A stretch of DNA of 27,653 bases from Basidiobolus ranarum (taxonomy: Eukaryota > Basidiobolomycota > Basidiobolomycetes > Basidiobolales), in contig JASJQH010000120.1 of assembly GCA_040143965.1 (NCBI GenBank), forward strand, positions 1 through 27,653, in the 5' to 3' direction. Positions 18,772 through 27,653 of this stretch are shown here, one piece after another; within the stretch, counting starts at the first letter, position 1, and each line of letters opens with the position of its first letter. The notes under the pieces were generated by a model that was not told where the DNA came from, did no database searches, and was given only the letters and a program-made list of their open reading frames with translations. Position numbers and translations under genes: made by a program.

Positions 18772-20652
18772 ATGGATTTTAGAGTCGCCAACAAGTATAG
18801 ACTAGGGAGAAAGATTGGCTCTGGGTCGTTTGGAGAAATCTATCTGGGTAATGACTTGTTTTATAAATATAGTTGATTCAGTGTCCTTTCATTTTTGCAA
18901 CCATTCAAGACCCCTTACCAATTGCCCATTACAGTTCCAACATTTGATAACTGAACATTATAACAACTTTGTTCCAATTCCCTTTTTGGTTTACTATAAA
19001 TTAGGTCGACTTGTTTGGTTTTTATTCATCATCTAGAAGAATGCATGACTTGAGACTACTTTCTTGAAAAGAAATGTTTTTGACTTTATACTCATGCAGG
19101 TCTATTTTCTTCTATTAGCAACAAACATCGTGAGTGGTGAAGAAGTTGCCGTTAAGCTAGAATCAGTAAAAGCCCGCCATCCTCAACTTGAATATGAAGC
19201 AAAAGTGTATAAAGCATTAGCGGGTGGAGTAGGAATACCCTTTGTCCGCTACTTTGGCACTGAAATGGACTATAACTGTATGGTTATGGATCTACTTGGT
19301 CCTTCCTTAGAGGACCTTTTCAATTTCTGCTCACGTAAATTTTCTCTAAAAACCGTGCTTCTATTGGCCGATCAAATGGTATTATTCCACTCATTTATCA
19401 TCGTTCGTTGCTGTTCTCTCTAAATGCTCATTATCTACATACAATAGATTGCTCGTATTGAGTATATGCACTCTAAAAGCTTTCTCCATAGGGACATCAA
19501 GCCTGATAATTTCTTGATTGGAATTGGAAAGTGGACCAACCACGTACATATCATCGATTTTGGATTGGCAAAAAGATACAGAGATCCACGCACCCACGTT
19601 CACATACCGTACAGAGAGAATAAGAATCTAACTGGAACTGCTCGCTATGCTAGCATCAATACACATCTTGGCGTAGGTCAGTAGTTTACTCTGAAATCTA
19701 TGCATTATCCCAGCCTATACTGACGCAGTTTTCCTCAGAGCAATCGAGAAGAGATGACCTAGAGTCTCTGGGATATGTTCTCATGTACTTTTGCAGAGGA
19801 TCGTTGCCTTGGCAAGGGCTGAAAGCCACCACTAAGAAACAAAAATATGATCGTATTATGGAGAAAAAAATGACCACTCCTGTTGAAACTCTTTGCCGTG
19901 GATTCCCTAACGAATTTGTAACATATCTTAAATACACAAGAAACTTACGATTTGACGATAAACCGGATTACAACTTTCTTCGTAAGCTCTTCTACGATCT
20001 TCTTGTTCGTGAAGGGTACCACTACGATTATGTCTTTGATTGGACAATTTTGGAAAAGGTATTTATCATTCTTATGCTCAGCGAGTATCTACCTGTGTTG
20101 ACTCTTGGACAATGATTATAGGAAAAAAATATCGCCAAAGCGGATACTAAACCATATGTCACTCCTGTCCAAGCTCCGTCTCATAATCTCCCCATTCCAA
20201 GAGATGATTATGGAATGTTTCTCAAAGAGGTAAGCTAGTAAAGCTAATCGCTTGTAAAGATCTTGATTGTAACTTCAATTCATTAGACACCTCTCTCGTC
20301 TTCACGATTGTCACAAGCACCCACCAATGACGGCGCCCTCCATCGTAACTCTCGCTCACCTGTGTATTCTCCAAATCCATCATATAACCCCTGTCCTAAC
20401 TCCACCGTACTTCCGCCCATTGACGCTTTAGCTGGAGGTTTGGGACCCAACTCTAGGCTTCATCCCATGAATAACTCTTCTCGTCAAAAGATGCCTCATG
20501 TCCAGGATATCTTATCAGACGATCGGTACCGCATGGGCTTGTCTGCTGCTCAGCAGAACATAAGAGGCAATTCGGTCTCCATCGCACCTCCTAGGTTCCG
20601 CACCCCAGGTGATGGCTATACAGACCCAAACATGTATAACTATCCAAGCTGA
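18772..20652 (+). CDS. Casein kinase I, delta/epsilon (Hhp1/Hrr25) type
   Basis: Six exons (18772-18847, 19119-19378, 19448-19676, 19739-20058, 20122-20229, 20287-20652) join in frame to 452 residues. The kinase domain has the glycine loop [11 protein letters not shown] (15-25), Lys38, HRD at 126-128 and DFG at 149-151, the same numbering as human CK1 delta. CK1 hallmarks are present: [23 protein letters not shown] in place of the usual APE region, and [15 protein letters not shown]1 enzymes phosphorylate acidic or primed sites and act in DNA repair, clock, vesicle traffic and cell division. The tail after about 300 is Ser/Pro/Asn-rich and lacks a terminal Cys-Cys, so it is not the membrane-bound Yck type. 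The first intron (271 bases) is several times longer than the others. Residue 26 is Ala where Gly is usual. Confidence is high. Confidence 0.95.
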
Positions 20653-21375
20653 ATTACATCAAGAACTTTTTTCGAACGGAACTCAAATATCAAAACTAGG
20701 CAAATAATGATCACTCTATCTAGGAATCGCTCCCTTCTATGTTAAATGTCGAATTTGCGTCGAAGAATTCTACTTTTATCTTTTCAATTACAATTCTTGG
20801 TAAACATAGCTACCCTTTCGTTTAATATTCGCATTTTCTTGTTTGGTAATGAACTCTCCACCATCTAGCCATTTTTTGTTTTTGTCTATTTTTCTACAAC
20901 TAATGGAACGAGTGAGTTGATGCAAATGTCGTTGCTTGTTTTGCACATACATTTGCCTGTTCATTGTCGTCCATTGGGAACTGTATTGACCCTCTTCGTA
21001 CACACATATAGTCTAAACAGGCAGAAATATTTCATACCTGCACCTCACATTATTGTCTAGTTATTTCTTTTCGACATGTATTCCTTCTTATTCCGCCTAT
21101 TTTCTTTACCCGCTTTGATATGGATGTCTTCGTCATCAATATCACACGAACCTTCATTGATTATTTGGCAAATCCAACGACCACTCAAATAGCCAAGATG
21201 TAATTCACTACCCTCCCCTAATTGAAATATTTGGGATACTAGTAAATATATTTGATTACTGAAGTGGGGGATTTGTCATACATTTCCACATGATTTCCTT
21301 TCTTCACCATAGAACACTGTTCTTCTGCTCATAGTTCACTAATTTGATTCATTACAACATGTTTAAATCCCTGAT
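20653..21375. other. Intergenic between CK1 and the LYR gene (convergent)
   Basis: This 723-base stretch holds two 3' ends. A 71-codon minus frame at 21003-20788 is Lys/Gln-rich without recognisable features and I do not call it. Nothing else stands out. Confidence 0.4.
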
Positions 21376-21618
21376 TTATTTAAACAACTTTTGAAACAAA
21401 TCTTGGTCTAGATGATTACATGCTTTAATCAACTTCAAGTCCTCCCAACCTTCTTGAATTAACCGCTTAATCAAGGTTTCGTCAGTTTCTTGAGCATAAA
21501 CTTCGAATAACTCTCTCAAATTGTATTGAAATTTTCTACCAAGTGAATTAACTGGAAATCGATGAATTTCTCTTAGTGCTGCTCTGTAAAGATGGATGGA
21601 TGCGTTATATCCGGACAT
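21376..21618 (-). CDS. LYR-motif (Complex1_LYR) mitochondrial protein
   Basis: A single-exon gene of 80 residues. The Leu-Tyr-Arg signature is at 10-12 (IHLYRAALREIHRFP), followed by a basic helix with the conserved Phe (GRKFQYNLRELF) and a last helix pair (TLIKRLIQEGWEDLKLIK). LYR proteins are small three-helix adaptors that pair with acyl carrier protein in the mitochondrial matrix and help assemble respiratory complexes or Fe-S proteins. Which member this is I cannot say from sequence. The full length matches the family (80-110 residues), and the ATG lies just before the first helix. It is downstream of, and on the same strand as, the NOSIP-type gene, 215 bases away. Confidence 0.82.
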   Translation of the reverse strand: MSGYNASIHLYRAALREIHRFPVNSLGRKFQYNLRELFEVYAQETDETLIKRLIQEGWEDLKLIKACNHLDQDLFQKLFK

Positions 21619-21833
21619 GTGTTAGAGAGAAAAGCGTGTTGCTCTCATTGAGATTTTCAGTTTGTTGATAAACGAGGTCACGTGATACACACATATATAA
21701 TAAAATTATTTATCGAAGATCAATAATAAGGGATTTTATATTCAACAAGTATGTAATAAAACAAGTGAGAATCTATCAATATGAACTGAGGATGTTAACA
21801 AATTTACGGAGAATGGGTTCTGGATGGAAGCAT

Positions 21834-23346
21834 CTACTGAAAAGCAACATTCCATTTCTTGACCTCTACATTACCCCCACCTCCAGCATAACCAGTACCC
21901 TCTGAATGTAGCTCAACAATGTCTTTGGGTCGACATTTCTTTTCACAAACGAAGCATTTTTGTGTATTCTTGACAAATTTATCCATACAATGCTTGCATA
22001 AAACGTGTCCGCATGCTTTGTTAACTAATACGATAGATGTGGTGTCAATAATGTGCGATACAGAAGAAATGAATGGAATATCAAACTACTTACTTGCTAT
22101 CTTCATTCCATTGTTGAGAGTTTTGAGGCATGAAGGGCACATATGAGTGTCAGAGTTTTTGGAATTTTCTTCTTTAGATTTCGTAAATATAACGGGAACT
22201 AATTTCTTAATACTAATAATGATCCAATTAGTTATCCATGTTTCTACGCAATATGTCTCCATTAAATAAGTACCTGGTGGGATGAGGCTTAACAGCTGTA
22301 CACATTACTTGCTGCTTTGCAGCTTCTAGAATAGTACTTTTAGAATCCGGAGTTAAAGTAGGCTAAAGAAGACATGTATTGGTTAGTATTCATGAGTGCA
22401 TACAAGTTGTATAATCGAACACTTACAATCCAAAAACTAGGCAGCGCGGATTTATTGTTTTCTTGCTGTTAAACGAAAGGATTAATAACCAGACCATTAA
22501 ACAATAAAAACAAGTAGATCAACCTCTTGCTTTTCCATACGTGTCAGAGCTTCATCGCGGTCCAATTTTGAGCGTGCTTCGATATCTTCTGCTCTAAGTC
22601 CAAAAACACGATTTTCCACTTCACCAGAGGCTATATATGTCCATCAGTTGCTTGCTTTCTAGTCCTCAATATCGAAATATAATCAAACCTGTGATGGCGA
22701 GCGTTGGAGTAGTTGCTACCTCCTTTGTTGGACTGGATTCCGCTCTTTTGGAAGGTCTACTAGCGGATATTTGAGATTGAGTTTTTTCGAACTCTCGAAT
22801 AACAACATCCTGAGCTTCAACTTCCTTTCTTTTTCTTTCTTCCTAAAAAAGAGAGTGGAGGGTTGTTTTAATAAACCATCTAAGTAAAATATAGGTTGGA
22901 GAACAGGAAGACTTGAACACTTTACTTCTATTTGATTCTTTTTACTTTCAAGGTCTTTGTTTTGACGAGTTATTTCTTTCTTTTGAGCGATAATGTTTTC
23001 ATATATGCACTCTTTACAAGCGATATGTCCTTCGGAGCTAAAAAGACAAAGTGAGTAGGTTGTTTTTGGTGGATCAATATCTTGGATAAACTTGAAATAC
23101 CAACTAAGCGGATCTCTAGCCGTTTGAAGGCATAAGAAACACGCGTCAAAATTTCTCATCGAATCACGACCAAGTCTTTGCTATTTTCATATGAAATAGA
23201 ATATATTCAGCTATAAGTTCAAGGTAAACAAATAAAATAAATTCCCCCCTCCTCTTTCATACTTTTAAGGTTCCATAGTTTAGTCTTTGCTTTTCAGCGT
23301 ATGTGAAAAAACCTAAAGCGGTACTATTCTTGGAATGTCTTGACAT
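21834..23346 (-). CDS. NOSIP-type RING/U-box E3 ligase
   Basis: Nine exons (23346-23263, 23180-23101, 23037-22926, 22842-22689, 22630-22524, 22465-22427, 22362-22274, 22212-22094, 22024-21834) join in frame to 324 residues. The N-terminus MSRHSKNSTALGFFTYAEK, then YGTLKQRLGRDS and FDACFLCLQTARDPLSC, follows human NOSIP closely. The split first U-box is followed by the family's EGHIACKECIYENIIAQKKE and a charged coiled coil. ALPSFWI and PTLTPDS mark the hinge before the second zinc-binding half (MCPSCLKTLN ... ACGHVLCKHCMDKF ... CFVCEKKC). The C-terminus (HSEGTGYAGGG) matches the NOSIP GGTGFAG end. NOSIP proteins are nuclear ubiquitin ligases linked to the spliceosome. Unlike metazoan NOSIP, the second half here keeps a fuller set of Cys/His pairs. 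All introns are GT-AG and 45-85 bases. Confidence 0.92.
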
Positions 23347-23572
23347 ATTATTCTGAGCAAGTATAAAAATGAAGTTATGAATAACCTAAACTATTTTAGA
23401 GAAATGGTTGAAATTCTCTAACTTTGAGTGATTGAATAAATTAATGAAATAGATTGGAATCAAAAAAATTCAGTCGAAATGAATTTTTTAAATGTATGCT
23501 TGTATTTTTACTAAGCCCCAAAAAGGATTGTCTATCGTGACTTGGAGTGAAGACACTTAACCACTCACTGTT
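23347..23572. promoter_or_regulatory. Short bidirectional promoter, NOSIP-type / SSB gene
   Basis: 226 bases separate the two divergent start codons, so one region drives both. It is AT-rich with no clear TATA box. The pairing of two nuclear proteins may reflect co-expression, which is inference. Confidence 0.5.
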
Positions 23573-24139
23573 ATGACAAGTAAAGAGAGTTTCCTTAATT
23601 CTTGTGTATTTTCCTTTATCAATAGAAGTTTGCCTATTTTCTTTAGTTTCTCTAATCAACACGTTATGTCCTGGTGACACTTCAATCTCTCTTCGAGTGA
23701 AGGTGATCAGGATCGAACTCCTGGCAGAAACTACCTTAGCCGGTGAAGCCTTTATTTCTCAACTACTCCCTTTTCAAAAGCCCTATTAACAAAATCTCTC
23801 GCAGATGAGACCACTCTTAGGGTTGCGAACATCTTGCTAGCCGATAAAACTGGAAGTGTGGTGTTTTCCGCACGTGGAGGTAGTTGCTCCCTCAGCTGGT
23901 TTAATTGAGCTTTTACTAATGAATAGATAGATCAAGTAGATATGTTCAAGCCCGGAACCTGGATAAGCATCCAACAAGGTCAAATAGAGCTCTCTTACGG
24001 TCGCATGCTGCTTACTGTGCCAGGAGATGGAAGCATTCAATCAATCTCACCACCAATTGAGGAGTCAGATTCCTTAAATTTACTAAGCAACATCACCCAA
24101 AATCAGTATCAGTATGCTCCAATACATCAAGATCAATAA
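23573..24139 (+). CDS. SOSS-B/hSSB1-like single-stranded DNA-binding protein
   Basis: Four exons (23573-23579, 23647-23742, 23805-23879, 23931-24139) join in frame to 128 residues. The OB-fold reads in hSSB1 order: LCPGDTSISLRVKVIRIELL (strand 1), TTLRVANILLADKTGSVVF (matches the CKVADKTGSI strand), ARGDQVDMFKPGTWISI (matches the IQPGDIIRL segment), then IELSYGRMLLTVPGDGSIQSI. hSSB1/NABP proteins bind single-stranded DNA in repair and, with Integrator-like partners, in transcription. The length is shorter than human hSSB1 (211) because the disordered tail is short. The first exon is only 7 coding bases; an alternative start at ATG 23604 would replace it with a longer hydrophobic N-terminus, which fits the family less well. 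The intron ending at 23930 has a TACTAAT branch point. Confidence 0.8.
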
Positions 24140-24785
24140 ACAGTGCATTTACTTATCTCTTCCATCGCTTCCATTAACACCAGTTGTGGCTTGGGTGTCA
24201 GGAATTTGACAACAACCTTATCCAAAGCAATCGTTTATAGATCGTTTTCTAGTAGTTTCCATGACGCAACATCTAAGGAATCGGGTCCAGATCCAACTGC
24301 GAGTATCCAAGTGAAATCAATCGCGGAGGTACACGATGTCTAGCCTACTGAATGGTATTCCAGAATCTATAGAGACGTGGATCGATTTTGCAAGAGCAAA
24401 TTCCGGACATGGTTCCTAAACGAGTGAAAATTCCACTGGATTTGGATCTCGCATTCTCGTAGCTTACCGGATCAGCATTTTGGAATAGTATTTTTCCCCC
24501 CATCAATTCTCGGTATGATCTGTCTAGGTTCACACATTTACTCGCCATAGCTAAATTCTATGCGACTCTGCCAGAAATATCGCATTCATCACCCAATCCA
24601 ATCTACTAAGAATTGGCGATTTCAGTCGATCCTCGTTCTCTAGATTGATAAAACGCTGGATTCCTTATTAGTAAAATACGGATAATTCTTTGTTGTTACC
24701 TCATCTACATGCGTAAATTTGCATATAAAAATGACCTTCGTCACCTGCGTTTTTACTCAAGAACTTATATTCTTAATTCACAACC
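24140..24785 (+). promoter_or_regulatory. Upstream region of phosphoglycerate kinase
   Basis: This 646-base gap holds the SSB 3' end and the PGK promoter. A TATA box (TATAAAA, 24724-24730) lies about 56 bases before the PGK ATG. Short frames on both strands (24143-24343 plus, 24548-24345 minus) have no family features and are not called. Confidence 0.5.
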
Positions 24786-26042
24786 ATGTCCAACAACCTC
24801 AGCAGTAAACTCGGTGTCAGTGACGTTGACGTCAAGGGAAAGAGAGTCCTCCTCCGTGTTGACTTCAACGTCCCCTTCGCTGATGGCAAAATCAGTAACA
24901 ACCAACGTATTGTTGCTGCCCTCCCTACCATCAAGTATGTCCTTGATAACGGTGCCTCCGCTGTTATCCTCATGAGTCATCTTGGCCGTCCTAATGGTCA
25001 AGCTGTTCCCAAGTACTCCTTGAAGCCTGTTGCTGAGGAACTTAGCAAGCTTTTGGATCGTCAAGTAACTTTCCTTAATGACTGTGTTGGTCCTGAAGTT
25101 GAGAAGGCTTGCATTGAAGCCTCCAACGGAAAGGTCATCCTTTTGGAGAATCTTCGTTACCACATCGAGGAAGAAGGTTCCTCCAAGGATAGTGAGGGTA
25201 AGAAGGTCAAGGCCACCCCTGAAGCCGTCCAAGCTTTCCGTCAATCTCTTACCAAGCTTGGTGAGGTCTATGTTAACGATGCTTTCGGTACTGCCCATCG
25301 TGCTCACAGCTCCATGGTTGGTGTTGACCTTCCCGTTCGCGCTGCCGGTTTCTTGATGAAGAAGGAATTGGACTTCTTCTCCAAGGCTTTGGAATCCCCT
25401 GAACGTCCTTTTCTTTCCATCCTCGGTGGTGCCAAGGTTTCCGATAAAATCCAATTGATCAACAACTTGCTCGATAAAGTTGATTCTATGATCATTGGTG
25501 GTGGTATGGCTTATACCTTCAAGAAGACCCTTGAAGGTGTTGAGATTGGTGATTCTCTCTTCGACAAAGCTGGTGCTGAAATCGTCAAGGATCTCGTCGA
25601 GAAGGCCAAGAAGAACAACGTCAAGCTTTACCTTCCCGTTGATTACATCACCGCCGACAAATTCGACAAAGATGCTAACACTGGTTACGCTACTGATGCT
25701 ACCGGTATCCCTGCTGGCTGGCAAGGTCTCGATTGCGGTGAGAAGAGTAATGATATCAACCGCAAGGCTATCTTAGAAGCCAAGACCATCCTCTGGAACG
25801 GTCCTTTGGGTGTCTTCGAATTCGAGAAGTTCGATAAGGGTACCAAGACTGCTCTTGACGCCGTTGTTGAGGCTACCAAGAACGGTGCTACCACCATTGT
25901 TGGTGGTGGTGATACCGCTACTGCTGCCAAGAAATGGGGACAAGAGGCTAACATCAGCCACGTCTCTACCGGGGGTGGTGCTTCCTTAGAATTATTGGAA
26001 GGTAAACAACTCCCAGGTGTTGTTGCTCTTTCTTCCAAATAA
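24786..26042 (+). CDS. PGK1: Phosphoglycerate kinase
   Basis: An intronless gene of 418 residues, the normal eukaryotic length (415-417). It carries the PGK signature [11 protein letters not shown] (20-30), [41 protein letters not shown], the nucleotide site [14 protein letters not shown] and the end [14 protein letters not shown]. The enzyme transfers a phosphate from 1,3-bisphosphoglycerate to ADP in cytosolic glycolysis. Codon use differs sharply from its neighbours: C-ending codons dominate (AAG, GCC, ATC, TTC), the usual mark of very high expression. A strong TATA box fits this. The identity is certain. Confidence 0.98.
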   Translation: MSNNLSSKLGVSDVDVKGKRVLLRVDFNVPFADGKISNNQRIVAALPTIKYVLDNGASAVILMSHLGRPNGQAVPKYSLKPVAEELSKLLDRQVTFLNDCVGPEVEKACIEASNGKVILLENLRYHIEEEGSSKDSEGKKVKATPEAVQAFRQSLTKLGEVYVNDAFGTAHRAHSSMVGVDLPVRAAGFLMKKELDFFSKALESPERPFLSILGGAKVSDKIQLINNLLDKVDSMIIGGGMAYTFKKTLEGVEIGDSLFDKAGAEIVKDLVEKAKKNNVKLYLPVDYITADKFDKDANTGYATDATGIPAGWQGLDCGEKSNDINRKAILEAKTILWNGPLGVFEFEKFDKGTKTALDAVVEATKNGATTIVGGGDTATAAKKWGQEANISHVSTGGGASLELLEGKQLPGVVALSSK

Positions 26043-26599
26043 GTTAATTAGACGTAATATCTCGCATTACCTCTGTCTATCTCCATTGCGTAACTGTCGG
26101 TCGTTGACTTTGTAAATTCTCATTTTATGCGAGACATTTTTTGCAATACTTCCATCTAAATAAACTATATGTTTGGCTAAATGTAATAAGAGATTGAAAT
26201 TGTATGTAACAGTCATCTATTATCCGCTAGATACAAATTCGAAGGATTGAAATTCAGTGAAATGATAAATTACTTTATAATATATATATATATAAGTAGA
26301 CCAAGTGTATCCTCATTATGATTCATATGTAGGTTGCGTCACCCACAGATTATTTCAATCATATTACTCTTTGAATTGAATTTTATCGAAGATTAAGGTT
26401 AAAAATCCAAGAATCATAAGAGGGTTTTAAACTATCTCCATCATTATTAACAATATATTAAGACTATATTCAAGCATTATTTAAAATAATTTTGGTAAAT
26501 TTTGAAAGTTATACCATCATCATAGATATTTTAAATGACCTATCTACTGAATTAGTCAGTTTTTTTTTACAAAAAACAAGTTTGGATTTTCATTATTAT
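26043..26599. other. AT-rich 3' flank of PGK
   Basis: Contains the PGK 3' UTR, a TA dinucleotide run at 26280-26295 and unremarkable AT-rich sequence. Around 26500 the sequence begins to merge into the LTR-derived region. No gene is seen. Confidence 0.5.
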
Positions 26600-26861
26600 A
26601 ATATAAACACATATATAGTCATATATAGCTTAGTATTAATTATCCTGAATTGCAGTAAGTTATTACCTATCATTATCAATTGGAATCTACTTAGAATATT
26701 TTTAGCAACTTAGAAGTTCTCAGATATATAGGTTGTTTAAACTTATGCTAAAAGCCCAAAATTTTGCCCACATATTCCTGGGACCTTCCTTAATTTATTC
26801 AACATACAGTTTATCTATGTCTTGAAAAAACTATAAGTGTCAACTTTCAACTCAATAAATC
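26600..26861 (+). mobile_element. Old Copia-type LTR fragment, plus orientation
   Basis: The stretch from ATATAGTCATATATAGC (about 26612) to CTCAATAAATC (26861) repeats, in the opposite orientation, the same sequence family seen in the LTRs at 26862-27541. It carries the shared TATA-like, CCTGGGACC and AATAAA segments. It is more diverged than the others and ends abruptly where the minus-strand Copia LTR begins, so the younger element seems to have landed inside it. Confidence 0.65.
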
Positions 26862-27541
26862 TGTTAAAGTATTCGGGAGCCCGTTGGAGGTGGTTTGGAG
26901 AATTAGAGAAGTTGGTGGTCTTCACTTATTAATTTATTGAGTTGTAAGTGCATATTTATACTTTTGGCAAGATATAAGCCAACTAACATGTAAAATGTGT
27001 TAAAGTATTTTGGAGCTTGTTGGAAGTGGTTGGGAGAATTAGAGAAATTGGTGATTTTCACTTACTGATTTATTGAGTAGAAAGTAGATATTTATAGTTT
27101 AGTCAGGACATAAACAAGCTAATATGTAGAATCTGTTGAGAAAGGTCCCAGATACATGTGTGCAAAGTTTGGGGCTTCTAGTACAAGTTTGAAATATCCA
27201 TATATTTGAGAATTTCCAAATTGGTAAGAATATTCCAAGCAAATTCCAATTGAGAATAATGGGTAATATCTTAGTAACATATAAGATAGCCAAATACTAA
27301 GCTATATATGACTATATTGGTGCTTAGGCAATGCTAATTTCAACACCATGAGCATATGTGCAAAGTTTGAGACTTCTAGCACAAGTTTGAAAAACTTAGA
27401 ATATTTATACCAACTAGAAGTTCTCATATATATAAGTAAATTCCAGTTGATAATAATAGGCAACAACTTAGTGCAATATGGGATAACTAATACTACACTG
27501 TATATGACTATATAGGTGTTTAGGCAACATTAACTTCAACC
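26862..27541 (-). mobile_element. 3' LTR of a Ty1/Copia element, interrupted by a second LTR
   Basis: Read on the minus strand, a polypurine tract (GAGGGAGAGGG) at about 27542-27552 is followed by an LTR that begins TTGAAGTTAATG and ends TTTAACA at 26862. Without the nested LTR (26998-27345) it is about 330 bases long. Its internal side continues to the right into a Copia pol gene, so this is the 3' LTR of an element whose body lies beyond the window. It is a fossil or possibly more intact copy; this cannot be judged from the part present. Confidence 0.78.
26998..27345 (-). mobile_element. Nested solo LTR of the same Copia family
   Basis: A 348-base unit with TG...CA ends (TGTTAAAG to TTTCAACA on the plus strand) repeats the two halves of the surrounding LTR. 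Examples are AATTAGAGAAATTGGTG against AATTAGAGAAGTTGGTG, and GCTTCTAGTACAAGTTTGAA against ACTTCTAGCACAAGTTTGAA. It has no internal coding region, so it is a solo LTR or a remnant, inserted in the same orientation into its relative. Flanking target-site repeats are not clean. Confidence 0.75.
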
Positions 27542-27553
27542 CTCTCCCTCAAC

Positions 27554-27653
27554 TAAATAGTCATATCAATTAGTCCTTGGGAATCTTAAATTATCTCAAA
27601 CTTCTGCCTGGCAATGGTTTGATTAATATATCAGCAACCACTTCCTCTGTCAA
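27554..27653 (-). mobile_element. 3' end of Copia pol (RNase H region)
   Basis: The minus strand reads TEEVVADILIKPLPGRS and then ends shortly before the polypurine tract. The VADIL(T/I)KPLP motif is the well-known end of Ty1/Copia reverse transcriptase-RNase H polyproteins. Together with the tract and LTR it proves a Copia superfamily element; the rest lies outside the window. Confidence 0.82.

Noticed and set aside
20788-21003. 71-codon minus-strand frame downstream of CK1
   Set aside because: Lys/Gln-rich with no family motif, no splice partners, and located in the expected CK1 3' UTR.
23690-23715. tRNA T-loop-like GATCGAACTCC
   Set aside because: No matching acceptor, D or anticodon arms around it, and it lies inside the first conserved strand of the SSB gene.

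Overview
The window looks like nuclear DNA of an AT-rich fungus. The reasons are a perfect Zn2Cys6 regulator with a fungal transcription-factor domain, a CAP59-type mannosyltransferase, many short introns (mostly about 50-80 bases) with GTAAG-type donors and CTAAC/CTAAT branch points, and fungal forms of ceramide synthase, casein kinase I and phosphoglycerate kinase. An early-diverging lineage (Mucoromycota or Zoopagomycota) is my best guess from the style of the proteins and the Copia elements; this is inference, not proof. I worked out exon models by hand and checked that each stays in frame across its junctions.

Layout, left to right. A possible last exon of a plus-strand gene touches the left edge. 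It is followed by an eight-exon HCxxGKDRTG phosphatase (minus, 750-2068), a Lag1-type ceramide synthase (plus, 3001-4262), a Zn2Cys6 transcription factor (plus, 4733-7130), an unresolved 1.4 kb stretch with minus-strand coding-like fragments, and an intronless class I terpene synthase (plus, 8657-9931). Next come an unrecognised coiled-coil and Gln-rich protein (minus, about 11086-12555) and a three-TM CAP59-family glycosyltransferase (minus, 13492-14861). The latter is divergent from a PWWP-plus-Tudor-like chromatin protein (plus, 15102-17566). Then follow a CK1 delta/epsilon-type kinase (plus, 18772-20652), a LYR-motif mitochondrial protein (minus, 21376-21618), a nine-exon NOSIP-type RING/U-box protein (minus, 21834-23346) divergent from an SOSS-B-like single-strand DNA-binding OB-fold protein (plus, 23573-24139), and intronless phosphoglycerate kinase (plus, 24786-26042). 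The right edge, from about 26600, is a nest of Ty1/Copia LTRs ending in the 3' end of a Copia pol gene.

Most genes are unlinked housekeeping genes. The most interesting part is 4.6-10 kb: an intronless terpene cyclase with bacterial-type motifs and an extra segment of roughly 70 residues, near a pathway-type Zn2Cys6 regulator and with its own TATA box and repeated promoter motif. It could be a horizontally acquired terpene locus under local control. I saw no P450, prenyltransferase or transporter nearby, so a full biosynthetic cluster is not shown. I found no tRNA, rRNA or CRISPR array.
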